Counted from the first letter of the stretch, positions 52,509 through 62,371 are shown. The stretch: DNA of 64,000 bases from Bacillota bacterium (GCA_021324295.1 JAJPJJ010000037.1:1-64000), one strand, 5' to 3'. Notes: generated by a model from the sequence alone, not told the origin. Numbers and translations are program-made.

Positions 52509-53798
52509 CTACAGCGCGGCCCGCTGTTCCGCCGGCAGCGGCGCGGAACGGGTGATCCGCACCTTGGTGATCCGCTGGCCGAGCGTCTTCTCCACGCGGA
52601 GCTCCGCGCCGGCGAGCGAGAGCGTCTCCCCCTGCGCCGGGACACGCCCGAGCTGCGCGTAGACGAGCCCGGCGATCGTGTCGACGTTCTCCTCGGGGAG
52701 CTCGAGCCCGAGCAGCTCGTTGACCTCGTGGATGGAGGTCCGCGCGTTCACGACGGCCGTGCGGTCGTCGACGAGCTGGATCGGCCGCTCCTCCAGGTCG
52801 TACTCGTCCTGGATCTCCCCGACGATCTCCTCGAGGAGGTCCTCCAGCGTCACGAGGCCCGCCGTGCCGCCGTACTCGTCGAGCACGATGGCCATCGAGA
52901 CCTTCCGGCGCCGCATCTCCTCGAACAGCTCGTCGACCTTCTTCGTCTCCGGGACGAAGTAGGCGGGGCGCTTCACGTCCATGACGGCCTGGTCGAGCCG
53001 GCCCTGACGGAGCGCCGGGAGGAGGTCGCGCACGTACACCACGCCGATGATGTGGTCCACGCTGCCCTCGTAGACGGGGAGCCGCGAGTGGCCGTGCTCC
53101 ATGACGAGACCCAAAGCCTCGTTGATCGTCGCATCGGACCGCACCGCGACGATGTCGATCCGGGGCCGCATGACCTCGCGCACGAGCGTATCCCCGAACT
53201 CGAACACAGAGTGGATCATCTCGCGCTCTTCCTGCTCGATGACCCCTTCCTCCTCCCCGACCTGAACCAGGAAGCGCAGTTGCTCCTCGGTCACCAGCGG
53301 AGGCCGTGTGGTGATCGATGCCCCGAACGGCCGGATGAGCGCCGTGGCGAACACGGACAGAACCCGGATCATCGGGGCGAACACCCGCGCGAAGGTATCG
53401 ATCGGGCCGGCGACCCACAGCGCCATCCGGTCGGCATGGCGCGCGGCGAGGGTCTTGGGCGCGAGCTCCGAGACGATGAGCACGAGCAGGGTGACGGAGA
53501 CGAACGCGATCCACTCGCCGCGTGCCCGGCCCACGAGCGACAGGGTGATCGAGGTCGCCAGTACCGAGGCGCCGATGTCGGCGATCGTGTTTGCGACGAG
53601 GAGCGCGGTCAGGAGCCGGGCCGGATCCTCCAGCAGCCGATGGGCGACACGCGCCCGCCGGTCACCGCGGTCACGCAGGCTGCGGAGAGCCAGCCGGTTC
53701 GACGAGAAGAGAGCCGTCTCGGCCGCGCTGAAGAACGCGCCGCAGAAGACCAGCGCGGCCAGCACGATGAGCCGTAAGGTATGACTTGAATCCTCCAC
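52509..53798 (-). CDS. CNNM/CorC (hemolysin C)-family membrane protein
   Basis: A 429-residue member of the CNNM-CBS-CorC family, implicated in Mg2+ or Na+ transport. The N-terminal DUF21/CNNM domain has three or four helices (CGAFFSAAETALFSSNRLAL, LVSELAPKTLA). Two CBS domains follow (about 200-320; VMRPRIDIVAV, HSRLPVYEGSVDHIIGVVYVRDLL, SMAIVLDEYGGTAGLVTLEDLLEEIVGEIQDEYD), then a C-terminal CorC_HlyC domain. The GTG start at 53798 is about 90 nt downstream of a perfect TATAAT. In Firmicutes this gene often lies near ybeY and dgkA, as here. Confidence 0.92.
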   Translation of the reverse strand: MEDSSHTLRLIVLAALVFCGAFFSAAETALFSSNRLALRSLRDRGDRRARVAHRLLEDPARLLTALLVANTIADIGASVLATSITLSLVGRARGEWIAFVSVTLLVLIVSELAPKTLAARHADRMALWVAGPIDTFARVFAPMIRVLSVFATALIRPFGASITTRPPLVTEEQLRFLVQVGEEEGVIEQEEREMIHSVFEFGDTLVREVMRPRIDIVAVRSDATINEALGLVMEHGHSRLPVYEGSVDHIIGVVYVRDLLPALRQGRLDQAVMDVKRPAYFVPETKKVDELFEEMRRRKVSMAIVLDEYGGTAGLVTLEDLLEEIVGEIQDEYDLEERPIQLVDDRTAVVNARTSIHEVNELLGLELPEENVDTIAGLVYAQLGRVPAQGETLSLAGAELRVEKTLGQRITKVRITRSAPLPAEQRAAL

Positions 53799-54130
53799 GG
53801 GGGCACTCGACCTACCCTTCCTGAGCGGGACGCACTGCGCACATGATCATGCTCGAGCGGTAACACTCGGGGCGGCGCCCATCGACACACCAGAAATTAT
53901 ACCACAGACGGGCCCCGGTGTAGCGCTGCTCCTCACGCGCTTCACGCGCGTCGGGCGTCCAACGGCACATCGAGCATCAGTTCGGAGCTCCTCCTGGGCC
54001 ATCGCATTGGTGCGGCGCCGCCTGCCCCACCCCGACGAATCGCGGGCGAACGGCGATGCGTTGGGGGTCCCGGGGAGGACGCGGAGCGCGGGCCCCCCGC
54101 GGCCCCTCGTCGACAGTGCGCGACGCGGCG
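53799..54130. promoter_or_regulatory. Promoter and leader region of the CNNM/CorC gene
   Basis: On the minus strand a perfect TATAAT lies at 53901-53896 in the only AT-rich stretch of the gap. The -35 position (about 17 nt upstream) holds only a weak match (CTACAC). Transcription would start near 53889, leaving a leader of about 90 nt. I looked for a magnesium-type riboswitch and saw none that I could support. The remaining sequence up to the dgkA stop shows nothing recognisable. Confidence 0.6.
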
Positions 54131-54658
54131 CTAGCGCGCGGGACGCACCGCGCCGCCCAGGAAGGCCGCGAGGAACAGCGCGGCCAGGATCGCCGCAACG
54201 CCGCGGGTGAGCACCGAAGGCGCGCCGGCGACGTGCGGGAGGAACAGGAACGCGCCGACCGCAGCAGCGCAGAGCGACGCCACCAGGACCGCGCCGGCCG
54301 ACGCATCCTTGACCGCGGCGGCGCGCGCATCCGGACGCGGGGCCACGAGATCGGTGAGCATCTCCACCGCGGTGTTCACCAGCTCGGCGGCAAGGACGAG
54401 CCCGATCGTCGCGGCGAGCACGCCGAGCTCGGTCGCGGTCAGCCCGGCCTCGATTGCCGCGACCAGCGCGGCTACGGCGATCAGCAGGTGAGACCGGAAG
54501 TGGCGCTGGGTGCGGGCCGCGTGCCCGATCCCGCGGAGGGCGCAGGCAACTGCCTCCGGAAAGGATCGCGGACGCGATGCTCGCTCCACCGCTGCATCAC
54601 CCCACGGCATCGCGCCGGGCACCGATGTCCCGGGGCCCCGTATCGCCCTCCGCGCCAT
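54131..54658 (-). CDS. dgkA: Diacylglycerol/undecaprenol kinase, DgkA type
   Basis: A 175-residue small integral membrane kinase of the DagK family. The soluble N-terminal helix reads FPEAVACALRGIGHAARTQRHFRSHLLIA, and the active-site helix ELVNTAVEMLTDLVAPRPDARAAAVKDASAGAVLVA includes the conserved Glu, Asn and Lys-Asp. In Gram-positive relatives it phosphorylates undecaprenol or diacylglycerol. ATG 54658 with GGGGGAG upstream is the start. The gene follows ybeY by 40 bp in the same direction. Confidence 0.9.
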   Translation of the reverse strand: MARRAIRGPGTSVPGAMPWGDAAVERASRPRSFPEAVACALRGIGHAARTQRHFRSHLLIAVAALVAAIEAGLTATELGVLAATIGLVLAAELVNTAVEMLTDLVAPRPDARAAAVKDASAGAVLVASLCAAAVGAFLFLPHVAGAPSVLTRGVAAILAALFLAAFLGGAVRPAR

Positions 54659-54698
54659 GCGCGCTCCCCCGGCCGTTCCGCGGGGCGCCGGCGGCTCG

Positions 54699-55154
54699 TC
54701 ACCGTCCGCCCTTGGCTTCGGTCCCCAGGATCCGATCGAGCAGTTCCTTCTGCCGGGACAGCATCGCCGACGCGCCCGTCTCGGTCTCGTCCTCGTAGCC
54801 GAGGAGGTGGAGCAGCCCGTGCACGGCCAGCAGGGCGATCTCGCGCCGCAGCGGGTGCCTGAACTGCCGCGCCTGATCGCGCGCGCGCTCGACCGAGATG
54901 ACGATGTCACCCAGGGTCGGCTCCCCGCCGGTGGCATCGGCGGGGTCCATGGGGAACGCGAGGACGTCCGTGGGTTGGTCCGCCCCGCGGTACTCCCGGT
55001 TCAGCACCTGGATGTACGCGTCGTCGACCAGGGCCACGCTCACGTCCGGCAGATCGTCGTACCCCTGCAGACGCAGCGCCTTCGTCACGACGTCCCGGAG
55101 GAACTCCGTCTCAACTGCGATCTTGCTCTGCAGATTGGTGATCCAGACTTCCAT
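54699..55154 (-). CDS. ybeY: Endoribonuclease YbeY
   Basis: The protein has 151 residues. YbeY is a zinc-dependent RNase involved in 16S rRNA 3' maturation and ribosome quality control. Conserved stretches are ALVDDAYIQVLNREYRGADQPTDVLAFP, LGDIVISVERA and HGLLHLLGYED. The zinc site normally has three His (HGxxHxxGYxH). Here His112 and His116 are present, but the third is Asp122. Asp can bind zinc, so activity is possible but altered. Confidence 0.92.
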   Translation of the reverse strand: MEVWITNLQSKIAVETEFLRDVVTKALRLQGYDDLPDVSVALVDDAYIQVLNREYRGADQPTDVLAFPMDPADATGGEPTLGDIVISVERARDQARQFRHPLRREIALLAVHGLLHLLGYEDETETGASAMLSRQKELLDRILGTEAKGGR

Positions 55155-55446
55155 CCGCGCTTCGCCTCATGCGAGGGACCCGCCGCGCGGGTCAACGCGT
55201 CGACCGGTGGGACCGAACCCGGGCGTCGAACAGCGAGACCTCGGACGCGCCGCGAGGGCACGGCCTGCGGCTCGCCACACCCTCCGCGCTGGACGAGAGG
55301 TTCGGCCTGCCGCCACCGGACACCTTCCTAGTGCTTATGGTCCCGGGACATCGACCGCGCGCGCCATCGAGATGCGGACGCGGGGATCGCCGGCGGTGGA
55401 CCGTTGGTCACGTGCCGCCGAACGGGCGATCCCCCGAGCGCCGGCG

Positions 55447-55995
55447 CTACGTCGCCTGTCCCGCCATGAGGCGGCGAAGGCGCTCGAGCAGGCGGTCACG
55501 CAGTGCACGCCGACGCGGAACGATCAGGATCGTATCGTCCCCGGCGACTGTGCCGACCACGTCCTCCCACTGCATCTCGTCGATCGCAGCGGCGACGGCG
55601 TGGGCGCGGCCCGTCAGCGTGTGGACGACGACGAGGTCCTCCCCGGCGTCGACCGACCGCACGTACTCGCGCACGGCGTGTTGGAGCCGGCGCACGACGT
55701 CCCCCGGCGACGGGCGGTCGGGCGCGGCATAGCGGGACCCGCCGTCCCCCGACGGCACCTTCACGAGGCCGAGGCGCTTGATGTCGCGCGACACCGTCGC
55801 CTGGGTCACGGCGAGGCCCTGCCGGCGGAGCAGGTCGACGAGCTCCTCCTGCGTCTCGACAGCGTGCTGTGCGATGATCTCGCGGATGCGGCGCTCTCGC
55901 TCGGCCCGGCTCGCCTCGCGGCGGGAGCGACCCGGGCCGCTTGCACCGGGCGCCGGCGGGGCGTCGTGGTCTGCGCGGGCGCGGCCGGCCGGCAT
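55447..55995 (-). CDS. argR: Arginine repressor ArgR
   Basis: The protein has 182 residues. An N-terminal winged helix (RREREASRAE.. then ETQEELVDLLRRQGLAVTQATVSRDIKRLGLVKV) binds ARG boxes. The C-terminal domain has GTVAGDDTILIV, whose two Asp bind arginine in the hexamer. About 35 extra Pro/Ala/Arg residues precede the usual start if ATG 55995 is used. It is the last gene of the arginine operon, 7 bp after argH, and two ARG-box-like sites lie at the operon promoter, so the operon is probably repressed by its own last product. Confidence 0.92.
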   Translation of the reverse strand: MPAGRARADHDAPPAPGASGPGRSRREASRAERERRIREIIAQHAVETQEELVDLLRRQGLAVTQATVSRDIKRLGLVKVPSGDGGSRYAAPDRPSPGDVVRRLQHAVREYVRSVDAGEDLVVVHTLTGRAHAVAAAIDEMQWEDVVGTVAGDDTILIVPRRRALRDRLLERLRRLMAGQAT

Positions 55996-56002
55996 TCCCC
56001 TG

Positions 56003-57526
56003 CTACGCCCCGTGATCCGGGCGCGCCTGCGCGGGTCCCGGATGCGGGGAGGGAGCCTCGCGCTCCACGGGCGCCGCGGGGACCGCGGCAACCCAGGAGA
56101 GGCTCCGGGCGATCGCGGCCCGCGCCGCCCCGAGCTGCTCGGCGACGCGCTCCGGGGCGGTCCCGCCGGCGGAGCGCTTGCTCGCCACGGCGCCGGTGGG
56201 CGACGCGGCGTCCGCCAGCGCCGCCGCGGCGGCGGCATCCAGCAGGGGGCTGAACTGCCGGTACTCCTCGGGGGAGAGCTCCCACAGCTCCTTGCCCTGC
56301 TCCTGCGCGTAGAGCACGATGCGCCCGGCGAGCTCGTGCGCCTGCCGAAACGGCAGCCCGCGCCGGGCGAGGTGGTCGGCGATCTCGGTCGCGCCCATGA
56401 ACCCGCCGCGCAGCCGGGCGTCGATCACCTCGCGGTTGAACCGGATCCCGTGGAGCACCAGGCCCATCGCGTGCAGGCTCGCGTTGGCGGTATCGATGGC
56501 GTCAAAGACCGCCTCCTTGTCCTCCTGCATGTCGCTGTTGTAGGCGAGCGGCAGCCCGCGCAGCATCGCCAGCAGCGTGGTGAGATCCCCGAGCACCCGT
56601 GCGGCCTTGCCGCGCACAAGCTCCGCGGCGTCCGGGTTCTTCTTCTGTGGCATGATGCTGCTGCCTGTGCTGATCGTATCCGAGAGTTCGACGAATCCGA
56701 ACTCCGAGGTGGCCCACAGCACGATCTCGCCCGCGAGGCGCGAGAGATGGACCATGAGCAGCGCCGCCGCCGCGACGAACTCCACGGCGAAGTCCCTGTC
56801 CGCGGTCGCGTCCAGGCTGTTCTCGGAGACGCGGGCAAACGCGAGCAGCTCGGCAACCATCTGCCGGTCGACCGGGTGCGGCGTGCCGGCGAGCGCGGCG
56901 GACCCGAGGGGGAGGACGTCGGTGCGCACGAACGCGTCCCGGAGCCGTTCGACGTCCCGCTGGAGCATCCACAGGTAGGCGAGGAGGTGGTGCGCCAGGA
57001 GCACCGGCTGGGCTCGCTGCAGGTGCGTGTACCCGGGGATGATCACGGAGGGGTGCGCTTCCGCCAGCGCGAGCAGGACCTGCTGCAGCGCGATCGTCCG
57101 GCTGACGATCTTCACGATCTCGCCCTTGAGGTAGAAGCGGAGGTCGGTGGCGACCTGGTCGTTGCGCGACCGGGCGGTGTGGAGACGCCCGGCGGGCTCG
57201 CCGATCCGCGCACGCAGAGCCGCCTCCACGAACGTGTGAATGTCCTCCGCGCCCTGGATCGGGAGCACGCCCGCGTCGATCTCGCCCAGGATCTCCCGGA
57301 GGCCCTGGACGATCCGCTCGGCATCCGGCGCGGGGATGATTCCCCGGCGTCCGAGCATCGTCGCATGCGCGATGCTCCCGAGGATGTCCGCGCGGTAGAG
57401 GCGCCGGTCCACCGGGAGGGACGTCGTGAACGCGGCGATCTGGGGATCGAGCTCACCCCGGAACCGCCCTCCCCAGAGACGGGCCCACGCCGGATCGTGC
57501 GGTCGCCCACGCGTCGCGTCGTCCAT
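56003..57526 (-). CDS. argH: Argininosuccinate lyase
   Basis: The protein has 507 residues. It splits argininosuccinate into arginine and fumarate, the last step of arginine synthesis. Signature sequences are WGGRF at the start, HTARSRNDQVATDLRF, GYTHLQRAQPVLLAHHLLAY and the catalytic-loop GSSIMPQKKNPD. The C-terminus has a variable Pro/Ala-rich tail of about 30 residues. The gap to argG is 70 bp. Confidence 0.96.
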   Translation of the reverse strand: MDDATRGRPHDPAWARLWGGRFRGELDPQIAAFTTSLPVDRRLYRADILGSIAHATMLGRRGIIPAPDAERIVQGLREILGEIDAGVLPIQGAEDIHTFVEAALRARIGEPAGRLHTARSRNDQVATDLRFYLKGEIVKIVSRTIALQQVLLALAEAHPSVIIPGYTHLQRAQPVLLAHHLLAYLWMLQRDVERLRDAFVRTDVLPLGSAALAGTPHPVDRQMVAELLAFARVSENSLDATADRDFAVEFVAAAALLMVHLSRLAGEIVLWATSEFGFVELSDTISTGSSIMPQKKNPDAAELVRGKAARVLGDLTTLLAMLRGLPLAYNSDMQEDKEAVFDAIDTANASLHAMGLVLHGIRFNREVIDARLRGGFMGATEIADHLARRGLPFRQAHELAGRIVLYAQEQGKELWELSPEEYRQFSPLLDAAAAAALADAASPTGAVASKRSAGGTAPERVAEQLGAARAAIARSLSWVAAVPAAPVEREAPSPHPGPAQARPDHGA

Positions 57527-57596
57527 GATCGCGTCACTCCGCCTCGATGCCCGTGCGCCGCGCGGCCCGCCGGCGCATCCCCGGCCGCCGCCTCCG

Positions 57597-58871
57597 CTAC
57601 CCGCGCGCGGGGCCCGCGTCCCCCCGGCCGGGCGCCTCAGCCGCCACGAGGCCGACGCGGCCGGTTAGCTCGGGGTTGACGCGCGCAAACACCTTCGCCG
57701 GCAGCCCGAACAGCCGGATGAACCCGGCAGCATCCTTGTGATCGTAGCCCTCCCCTCGCCCGAAGGTGGCCAGCGCGTGGCTGTACAGCGACCGGTCGGC
57801 CCGGCGCCCCACGACGGTGCACGCCCCCTTGAAGAGACGCACGCGCACGGTGCCGGTCACGGTCTCCTGGGTGGCGGCCACAAACGCGTCGAGGGCGCGC
57901 CGCAGCGGCGAGTACCACAGGCCGTTGTACACCAGCTCAGCGTACTTCGGCGCCACGAGGGCCTTGTAGTGGTGCGTGTCGCGGTCGAGCGTGATCGTCT
58001 GAAGGTGGTGGTGCGCCTCGGCGAGCACCGTGCCGCCGGGCGTTTCGTACACTCCCCGGCTCTTCATCCCCACGAGCCGGTTCTCCACGATGTCGACGCG
58101 CCCCACGCCGTGCGCACCGGCGCGTCGGTTGAGCGCCTCGACGAGGGAGACGGGATCGAGCCGCTGCCCGTCCACCGCCGTCGGGATCCCCCGCTCGAAC
58201 GCGATCTCGAGGTCCTCGGGGACGTCGGGGGCGCGCGCGGGGTCCACCGTGAGCCGGAACATGTCGGCCGGCGGCTCTGCCGCCGGGTCCTCGAGGATGC
58301 CGCCCTCGTAGCTCAGATGCCAGAGATTCTGGTCCATGCTGTACGGCCTCTCGCGGGTCACCGGCACCGGCACGCCATGGGCCCGCGCGTAGTCGATCTC
58401 CTCTTCGCGCGAGCCGAGCGTCCACTCACGCCACGGCGCGATGATGGCCAGCTGCGGCGCGAGCGCCTGGTAGGCCAGCTCGAAGCGCACCTGGTCGTTT
58501 CCCTTGCCGGTGCAGCCGTGCGCGAGCGCGTCGCACCCCTCGGCCCGCGCTACCTCCACCTGGACGCGGGCAATGAGCGGCCGGGCGAGGGCCGTACCGA
58601 GCAGGTACCTGCCCTCGTAGACCGCGTCGGCGGCCAGCGCCGGGTAGATGTAGTCGGTGACGAAGGCGCGCCGGACGTCCACCACGTGCACGGCATACGC
58701 GCCGCTCTGCCGCGCCTTGCGGCGGACCTCGTCGAAGTCGTCGCCCTGGCCGACGTCCGCGACGACCGCGACAACGCGGCAGCCCGGGTACCGTTCCTTG
58801 AGCCAGGGAATGATCACGGAGGTATCGAGACCGCCGCTGTACGCGAGCGCCACGCTGGTCGGGTGTGCCAT
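57597..58871 (-). CDS. argG: Argininosuccinate synthase
   Basis: The protein has 424 residues. It joins citrulline and aspartate using ATP. The pyrophosphatase-type ATP site is [11 protein letters not shown] (residues 8-18). Other conserved parts are [31 protein letters not shown] and [15 protein letters not shown]. It starts with ATG after GAGGGGGG, 12 bp after argD. Confidence 0.96.
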   Translation of the reverse strand: MAHPTSVALAYSGGLDTSVIIPWLKERYPGCRVVAVVADVGQGDDFDEVRRKARQSGAYAVHVVDVRRAFVTDYIYPALAADAVYEGRYLLGTALARPLIARVQVEVARAEGCDALAHGCTGKGNDQVRFELAYQALAPQLAIIAPWREWTLGSREEEIDYARAHGVPVPVTRERPYSMDQNLWHLSYEGGILEDPAAEPPADMFRLTVDPARAPDVPEDLEIAFERGIPTAVDGQRLDPVSLVEALNRRAGAHGVGRVDIVENRLVGMKSRGVYETPGGTVLAEAHHHLQTITLDRDTHHYKALVAPKYAELVYNGLWYSPLRRALDAFVAATQETVTGTVRVRLFKGACTVVGRRADRSLYSHALATFGRGEGYDHKDAAGFIRLFGLPAKVFARVNPELTGRVGLVAAEAPGRGDAGPARG

Positions 58872-58883
58872 CAGCGCCCCCCC

Positions 58884-60167
58884 TCATCGAGTGCCGGACT
58901 GCGTCGCGGTCGGAGGACCGCCCGGCGCTGCGCCGCCTCCCGCCGGGGTCGCGGCGGCCGTCCCCTGCGCGGCGACCGCCGCGAGCGCTTGTCCGAAGAT
59001 GTCGATCGCCTCGTCGATCTCCGGGCGGCCCACGATCAACGGCGGCACCATGCGCACCGTCGTCGGCCGGACGCCGTTGAGCAGCAGCCCACGGCTGAGG
59101 CAGGCGGCGACGACCTGGTCGGACGGGACCGCGAGCTCCACGGCCACCATGAGGCCGCGGCCCCGGACGTCCGTGATCGCGGGCGCGGTGGCCGCCAGCG
59201 CGCGCAGGCGGCCCATGAGGTAGCCGCCCATCTCCTCGGCGCGCCCCACCAGGCGCTCGTCCTCGATCGTCTGGATCACCGCGATCGCCGCGGCACACGC
59301 GAGCGGGTTCCCGCCGAACGTCGTGCCGTGCGACCCGGGCTCGAGCGCCGCGGCGACGGCCTGGCGCGCCACGACCGCGCCGATCGGGAAGCCGCCGCCG
59401 AGCCCCTTGGCCAGCGCCACGATGTCCGGCGTGATCCCGGCGTGCTGGTAGGCGAACCACCGGCCGGTCCGCCCGAACCCGCACTGGATCTCGTCGAGCA
59501 CCAGGAGGAGCCGCCGCTCGTCGCAGAGCCGCCGCAGGCCGGCCAGGAACGCGTCGCTCGCGGGGTGGATCCCGCCCTCCCCCTGCACCGGCTCCATCAT
59601 CACCGCCGCCGTCCGCGCCGTGATCGCCCGCTCCACCGCGGCCAGGTCGTTGAACGGCACCTCCACGAACCCGGGCACGAGCGGCTCGAACCCTTCATGG
59701 TATTTCGGGTTCATCGTGGCCGACAGCGCGCCCATCGTCCGCCCATGGAAGCTGTGGCTGGCGACGATGATCTCGAAGACGTCCTCGCCGCGCAGCCGGC
59801 GCGCGGCCCGGCGCGCCAGCTTGATCGCCCCCTCACACGCCTCGGCGCCGCTGTTGCACAGCAGCGCCTGCGCGTCCGGGATGCCGGTCACCTCCCCGAG
59901 CAGGCGGCCCAGCTCCGCCTGCTCGGGGATCTGGAAGATGTTGGAGACGTGGACGAGACGGGCGGCCTGGGCCTGGATCGCCGCGACGTGGCGCGGATGG
60001 CAGTGGCCGAGGACGTCCACGGCGATGCCGGCGAGGAAGTCGAGGTACTCCTTGCCCTCCAGGTCCCACAGCCGCATCCCGCGTCCTTCGCGAAACGCCA
60101 CGGGGAGCCGCCGGTAGTTGGGCATGAGCACCCGGGCGCTGAGTTCCACGACCTCGTGCGTGGTCAC
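58884..60167 (-). CDS. argD: Acetylornithine aminotransferase
   Basis: A 427-residue class III PLP aminotransferase. The PLP lysine is in DIVALAKGLGGGFPIGAVVA. Other family segments are FLAGIAVDVLGHCHPRHVAA, LLCNSGAEACEGAIKLAR, VMMEPVQGEGGI and LVLDEIQCGFGRTGRWFAYQ. It makes N-acetylornithine and may also serve lysine synthesis. The start is GTG 60167 with an ideal GGAGGTG ribosome binding site. About 97 bp separate it from argB. Confidence 0.95.
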   Translation of the reverse strand: MTTHEVVELSARVLMPNYRRLPVAFREGRGMRLWDLEGKEYLDFLAGIAVDVLGHCHPRHVAAIQAQAARLVHVSNIFQIPEQAELGRLLGEVTGIPDAQALLCNSGAEACEGAIKLARRAARRLRGEDVFEIIVASHSFHGRTMGALSATMNPKYHEGFEPLVPGFVEVPFNDLAAVERAITARTAAVMMEPVQGEGGIHPASDAFLAGLRRLCDERRLLLVLDEIQCGFGRTGRWFAYQHAGITPDIVALAKGLGGGFPIGAVVARQAVAAALEPGSHGTTFGGNPLACAAAIAVIQTIEDERLVGRAEEMGGYLMGRLRALAATAPAITDVRGRGLMVAVELAVPSDQVVAACLSRGLLLNGVRPTTVRMVPPLIVGRPEIDEAIDIFGQALAAVAAQGTAAATPAGGGAAPGGPPTATQSGTR

Positions 60168-60264
60168 GCGTCACCTCCGCATATGCGTCCGATCAGCGTC
60201 CGGAGCCCTGCTCCGCGCGGCCACGATGATCGGAGTGTGCCGCGCCGCGCCGCGGGGGAGCGGC

Positions 60265-61176
60265 TCACGACGGCAGGAGCATCGTTCCAATGCCGCGCTC
60301 GGTGAACAGCTCGACGAGGAGCGCGTGCGGCACCGACCCGCTGATGATGTGCGCGCTGGGCACGCCGCCGCGCAGCGCCTCCAGGCACGCCTCGACCTTC
60401 GGGATCATACCCCGGCTGATGGAGCCGTCCCGGATGAGTGCCTCGGCGTCCGCGGCGCGCAGGTCCGAGATGAGACGGCGCTCGCCGTCGTAGTCCCGGT
60501 ACACGCCCTGCACGTCCGTCAGCAGGATGAACTTGCTCGCCCCGACCGCCACGGCCAGCGCGCCCGCGGCCGTATCGGCGTTCAGGTTGTAGCTCGCGCC
60601 GTCCTCGCCGATGCCGAGCGAGGCTACCACGGGAATGTACCCCTGCTCGCTGAGCCGGATCAGCAACTCGGGGTGGACCTCCTGGATTTCCCCTACCTGG
60701 CCGAGGTCCACGTCGCCTTGGCGCTTGCGCGCGACCAGGAGCCGGCCGTCCTTGCCGCTCAGCCCGACCGCCTGTCCGCCGTGCTGAATGATCATCGAGA
60801 CCAGCGCCTTGTTCGTCCGGCCCGCGAGGACCATCTCCACGACCTCCATCGTCTCCGCATCGGTCACCCTCAGCCCGTTCACGAACGTGGAGGCCCTGCC
60901 CAGCCGCTCCAGGACCCGCGTGATCTCCGGCCCGCCGCCGTGCACGAGCACCGGGTGGATCCCCGCTCCCTTGAGGAGCACGAGGTCCTGCGCGAGCGTG
61001 CCGCCGCCGTTCGCCTCGAGGACGCTGCCGCCAAACTTGACGACCACCGTCCTGCCCTTCCAGGCGTTGACGTAGCGGAGGCCCTGGGCGATCAGCGCGC
61101 CCTCCCCGGCAGCCCCCGTGGGAGCCCCGGCGTCCTCGGCCGCCGGCCGCGCAGCGCTAGGTGATCGTTCCGGCAT
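60265..61176 (-). CDS. argB: N-acetylglutamate kinase
   Basis: The protein has 303 residues. It phosphorylates N-acetylglutamate, the commonly feedback-regulated step of the cyclic pathway. Motifs are VVVKFGGSVLEANGG, HPVLVHGGGPEITRVLERLG, YNLNADTAAGALAVAVGASKFILLTDVQGVY and SRGMIPKVEACLEAL. A variable N-terminal segment of about 30 residues precedes LIAQGLRYVNAWKG, the region that in arginine-sensitive enzymes forms the regulatory helix. It overlaps argJ by 20 bp. Confidence 0.95.
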   Translation of the reverse strand: MPERSPSAARPAAEDAGAPTGAAGEGALIAQGLRYVNAWKGRTVVVKFGGSVLEANGGGTLAQDLVLLKGAGIHPVLVHGGGPEITRVLERLGRASTFVNGLRVTDAETMEVVEMVLAGRTNKALVSMIIQHGGQAVGLSGKDGRLLVARKRQGDVDLGQVGEIQEVHPELLIRLSEQGYIPVVASLGIGEDGASYNLNADTAAGALAVAVGASKFILLTDVQGVYRDYDGERRLISDLRAADAEALIRDGSISRGMIPKVEACLEALRGGVPSAHIISGSVPHALLVELFTERGIGTMLLPS

Positions 61177-62371
61177 TTTCCTTGATGTATCCTTCCGTCA
61201 GATCGCAGGTCCACACCGTGGCCTCGCCGCGCCCCAGGCCCAGGTCCACGGTCACCTGCACGTCGTCGCCGGCCAAGTGCCGCGCGGCGGCCTCCAGGCT
61301 CTCGGGATCACCGGCCGGACCTCCCCTCTCGGCCACCAGGACGGGCCCGATCCGGATCGACGCCCGATCGGTCTGCACCTCGGCCCCGGAGTATCCCGCC
61401 GCGCACATGATCCGCCCCCAGATGGGGAGCCCCCCGTGGATCGAAGTCTTGACGAGCTGCGAGGAGGCGATCGCCAGCGCGGCACGGTGCGCGTCTTCCT
61501 CGCTCTGCGCGCCGCGGACCGTGACCTCGATCAGCTTCGTCGCCCCCTCGCCGTCGCGGGCAACCATCTTGGCCAGCGTCACCGCGACGGTCACGAGCGC
61601 CTCCTGAAACGCATCCAGCGGCTCGCCCGGTCCCGAGATCTCGGGGACCCCCGCCTCGCCGTTCGCCAGGAGCAGGATCGTGTCGTTCGTGCTGCGGTCC
61701 CCATCGACCGTGATGCGGTTGAAGGACAGATCCGCGGCCCGGCGCAGCGCGGCCTGCAGCACCGGGGGTGCCACCGCAGCATCGGTGGTGAGAACGCTGA
61801 GGGTCGTCGCCATCTGCGGGTGGATCATCGCTGCTCCCTTCGTCATCCCCCCCACGGTCACGACCTGACCTCCGATCGACACCTGCACCGCCGCGGCCTT
61901 GGGAACGGTGTCCGTCGTCATGATCGCCTCGGCCGCCGACGCGCCGTCCGGGCCGAGGAGCTTGACCGCTTCCCGAACGCCGCGGCGGACCGCGTCCATC
62001 GGCAGGGGCCGGCCGATGACACCGGTGCTGCAGACGTAGACCAACTCCTCTGCGATCTCGAGGCTCTGGGCCGTGAGCTGGGCCATCTCCCGCGCGTCCC
62101 GCATCCCCTGCTCCCCGGTGCAGGCATTCGCGTTACCGCTATTGAGCACGACCGCCTGGCCCCGCCCGGAGCGGATCCTCTCGATGTCGAGCAGCACGGG
62201 CGCCGCCTTGACCTTGTTCGTCGTGAACACGCCCGCGGCGGCGGCCGGCGCGCGGGAGAAGACGAGCGCGAGGTCCTTCTTCTGCGGCTTGATGCCGCAA
62301 TGCACGCCCGACGCGAGAAACCCCTGCGCCGAGGTAACGCCGCCCTGGATCAGCCTGGACACGCGCGCCAT
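61157..62371 (-). CDS. argJ: Bifunctional ornithine acetyltransferase/N-acetylglutamate synthase
   Basis: A 404-residue self-cleaving acetyltransferase that recycles the acetyl group between acetylornithine and glutamate. The autoproteolysis site is in KGAAMIHPQMATTL, between Ala and Thr, where Thr becomes the nucleophile. The start has QGGVTSAQGFLASGVHCGIK. A strong ribosome binding site, AAAGGAGG, precedes ATG 62371. Upstream lies a 427-bp gap with 79-bp tandem repeats that separates it from argC. Confidence 0.95.
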   Translation of the reverse strand: MARVSRLIQGGVTSAQGFLASGVHCGIKPQKKDLALVFSRAPAAAAGVFTTNKVKAAPVLLDIERIRSGRGQAVVLNSGNANACTGEQGMRDAREMAQLTAQSLEIAEELVYVCSTGVIGRPLPMDAVRRGVREAVKLLGPDGASAAEAIMTTDTVPKAAAVQVSIGGQVVTVGGMTKGAAMIHPQMATTLSVLTTDAAVAPPVLQAALRRAADLSFNRITVDGDRSTNDTILLLANGEAGVPEISGPGEPLDAFQEALVTVAVTLAKMVARDGEGATKLIEVTVRGAQSEEDAHRAALAIASSQLVKTSIHGGLPIWGRIMCAAGYSGAEVQTDRASIRIGPVLVAERGGPAGDPESLEAAARHLAGDDVQVTVDLGLGRGEATVWTCDLTEGYIKENAGTIT

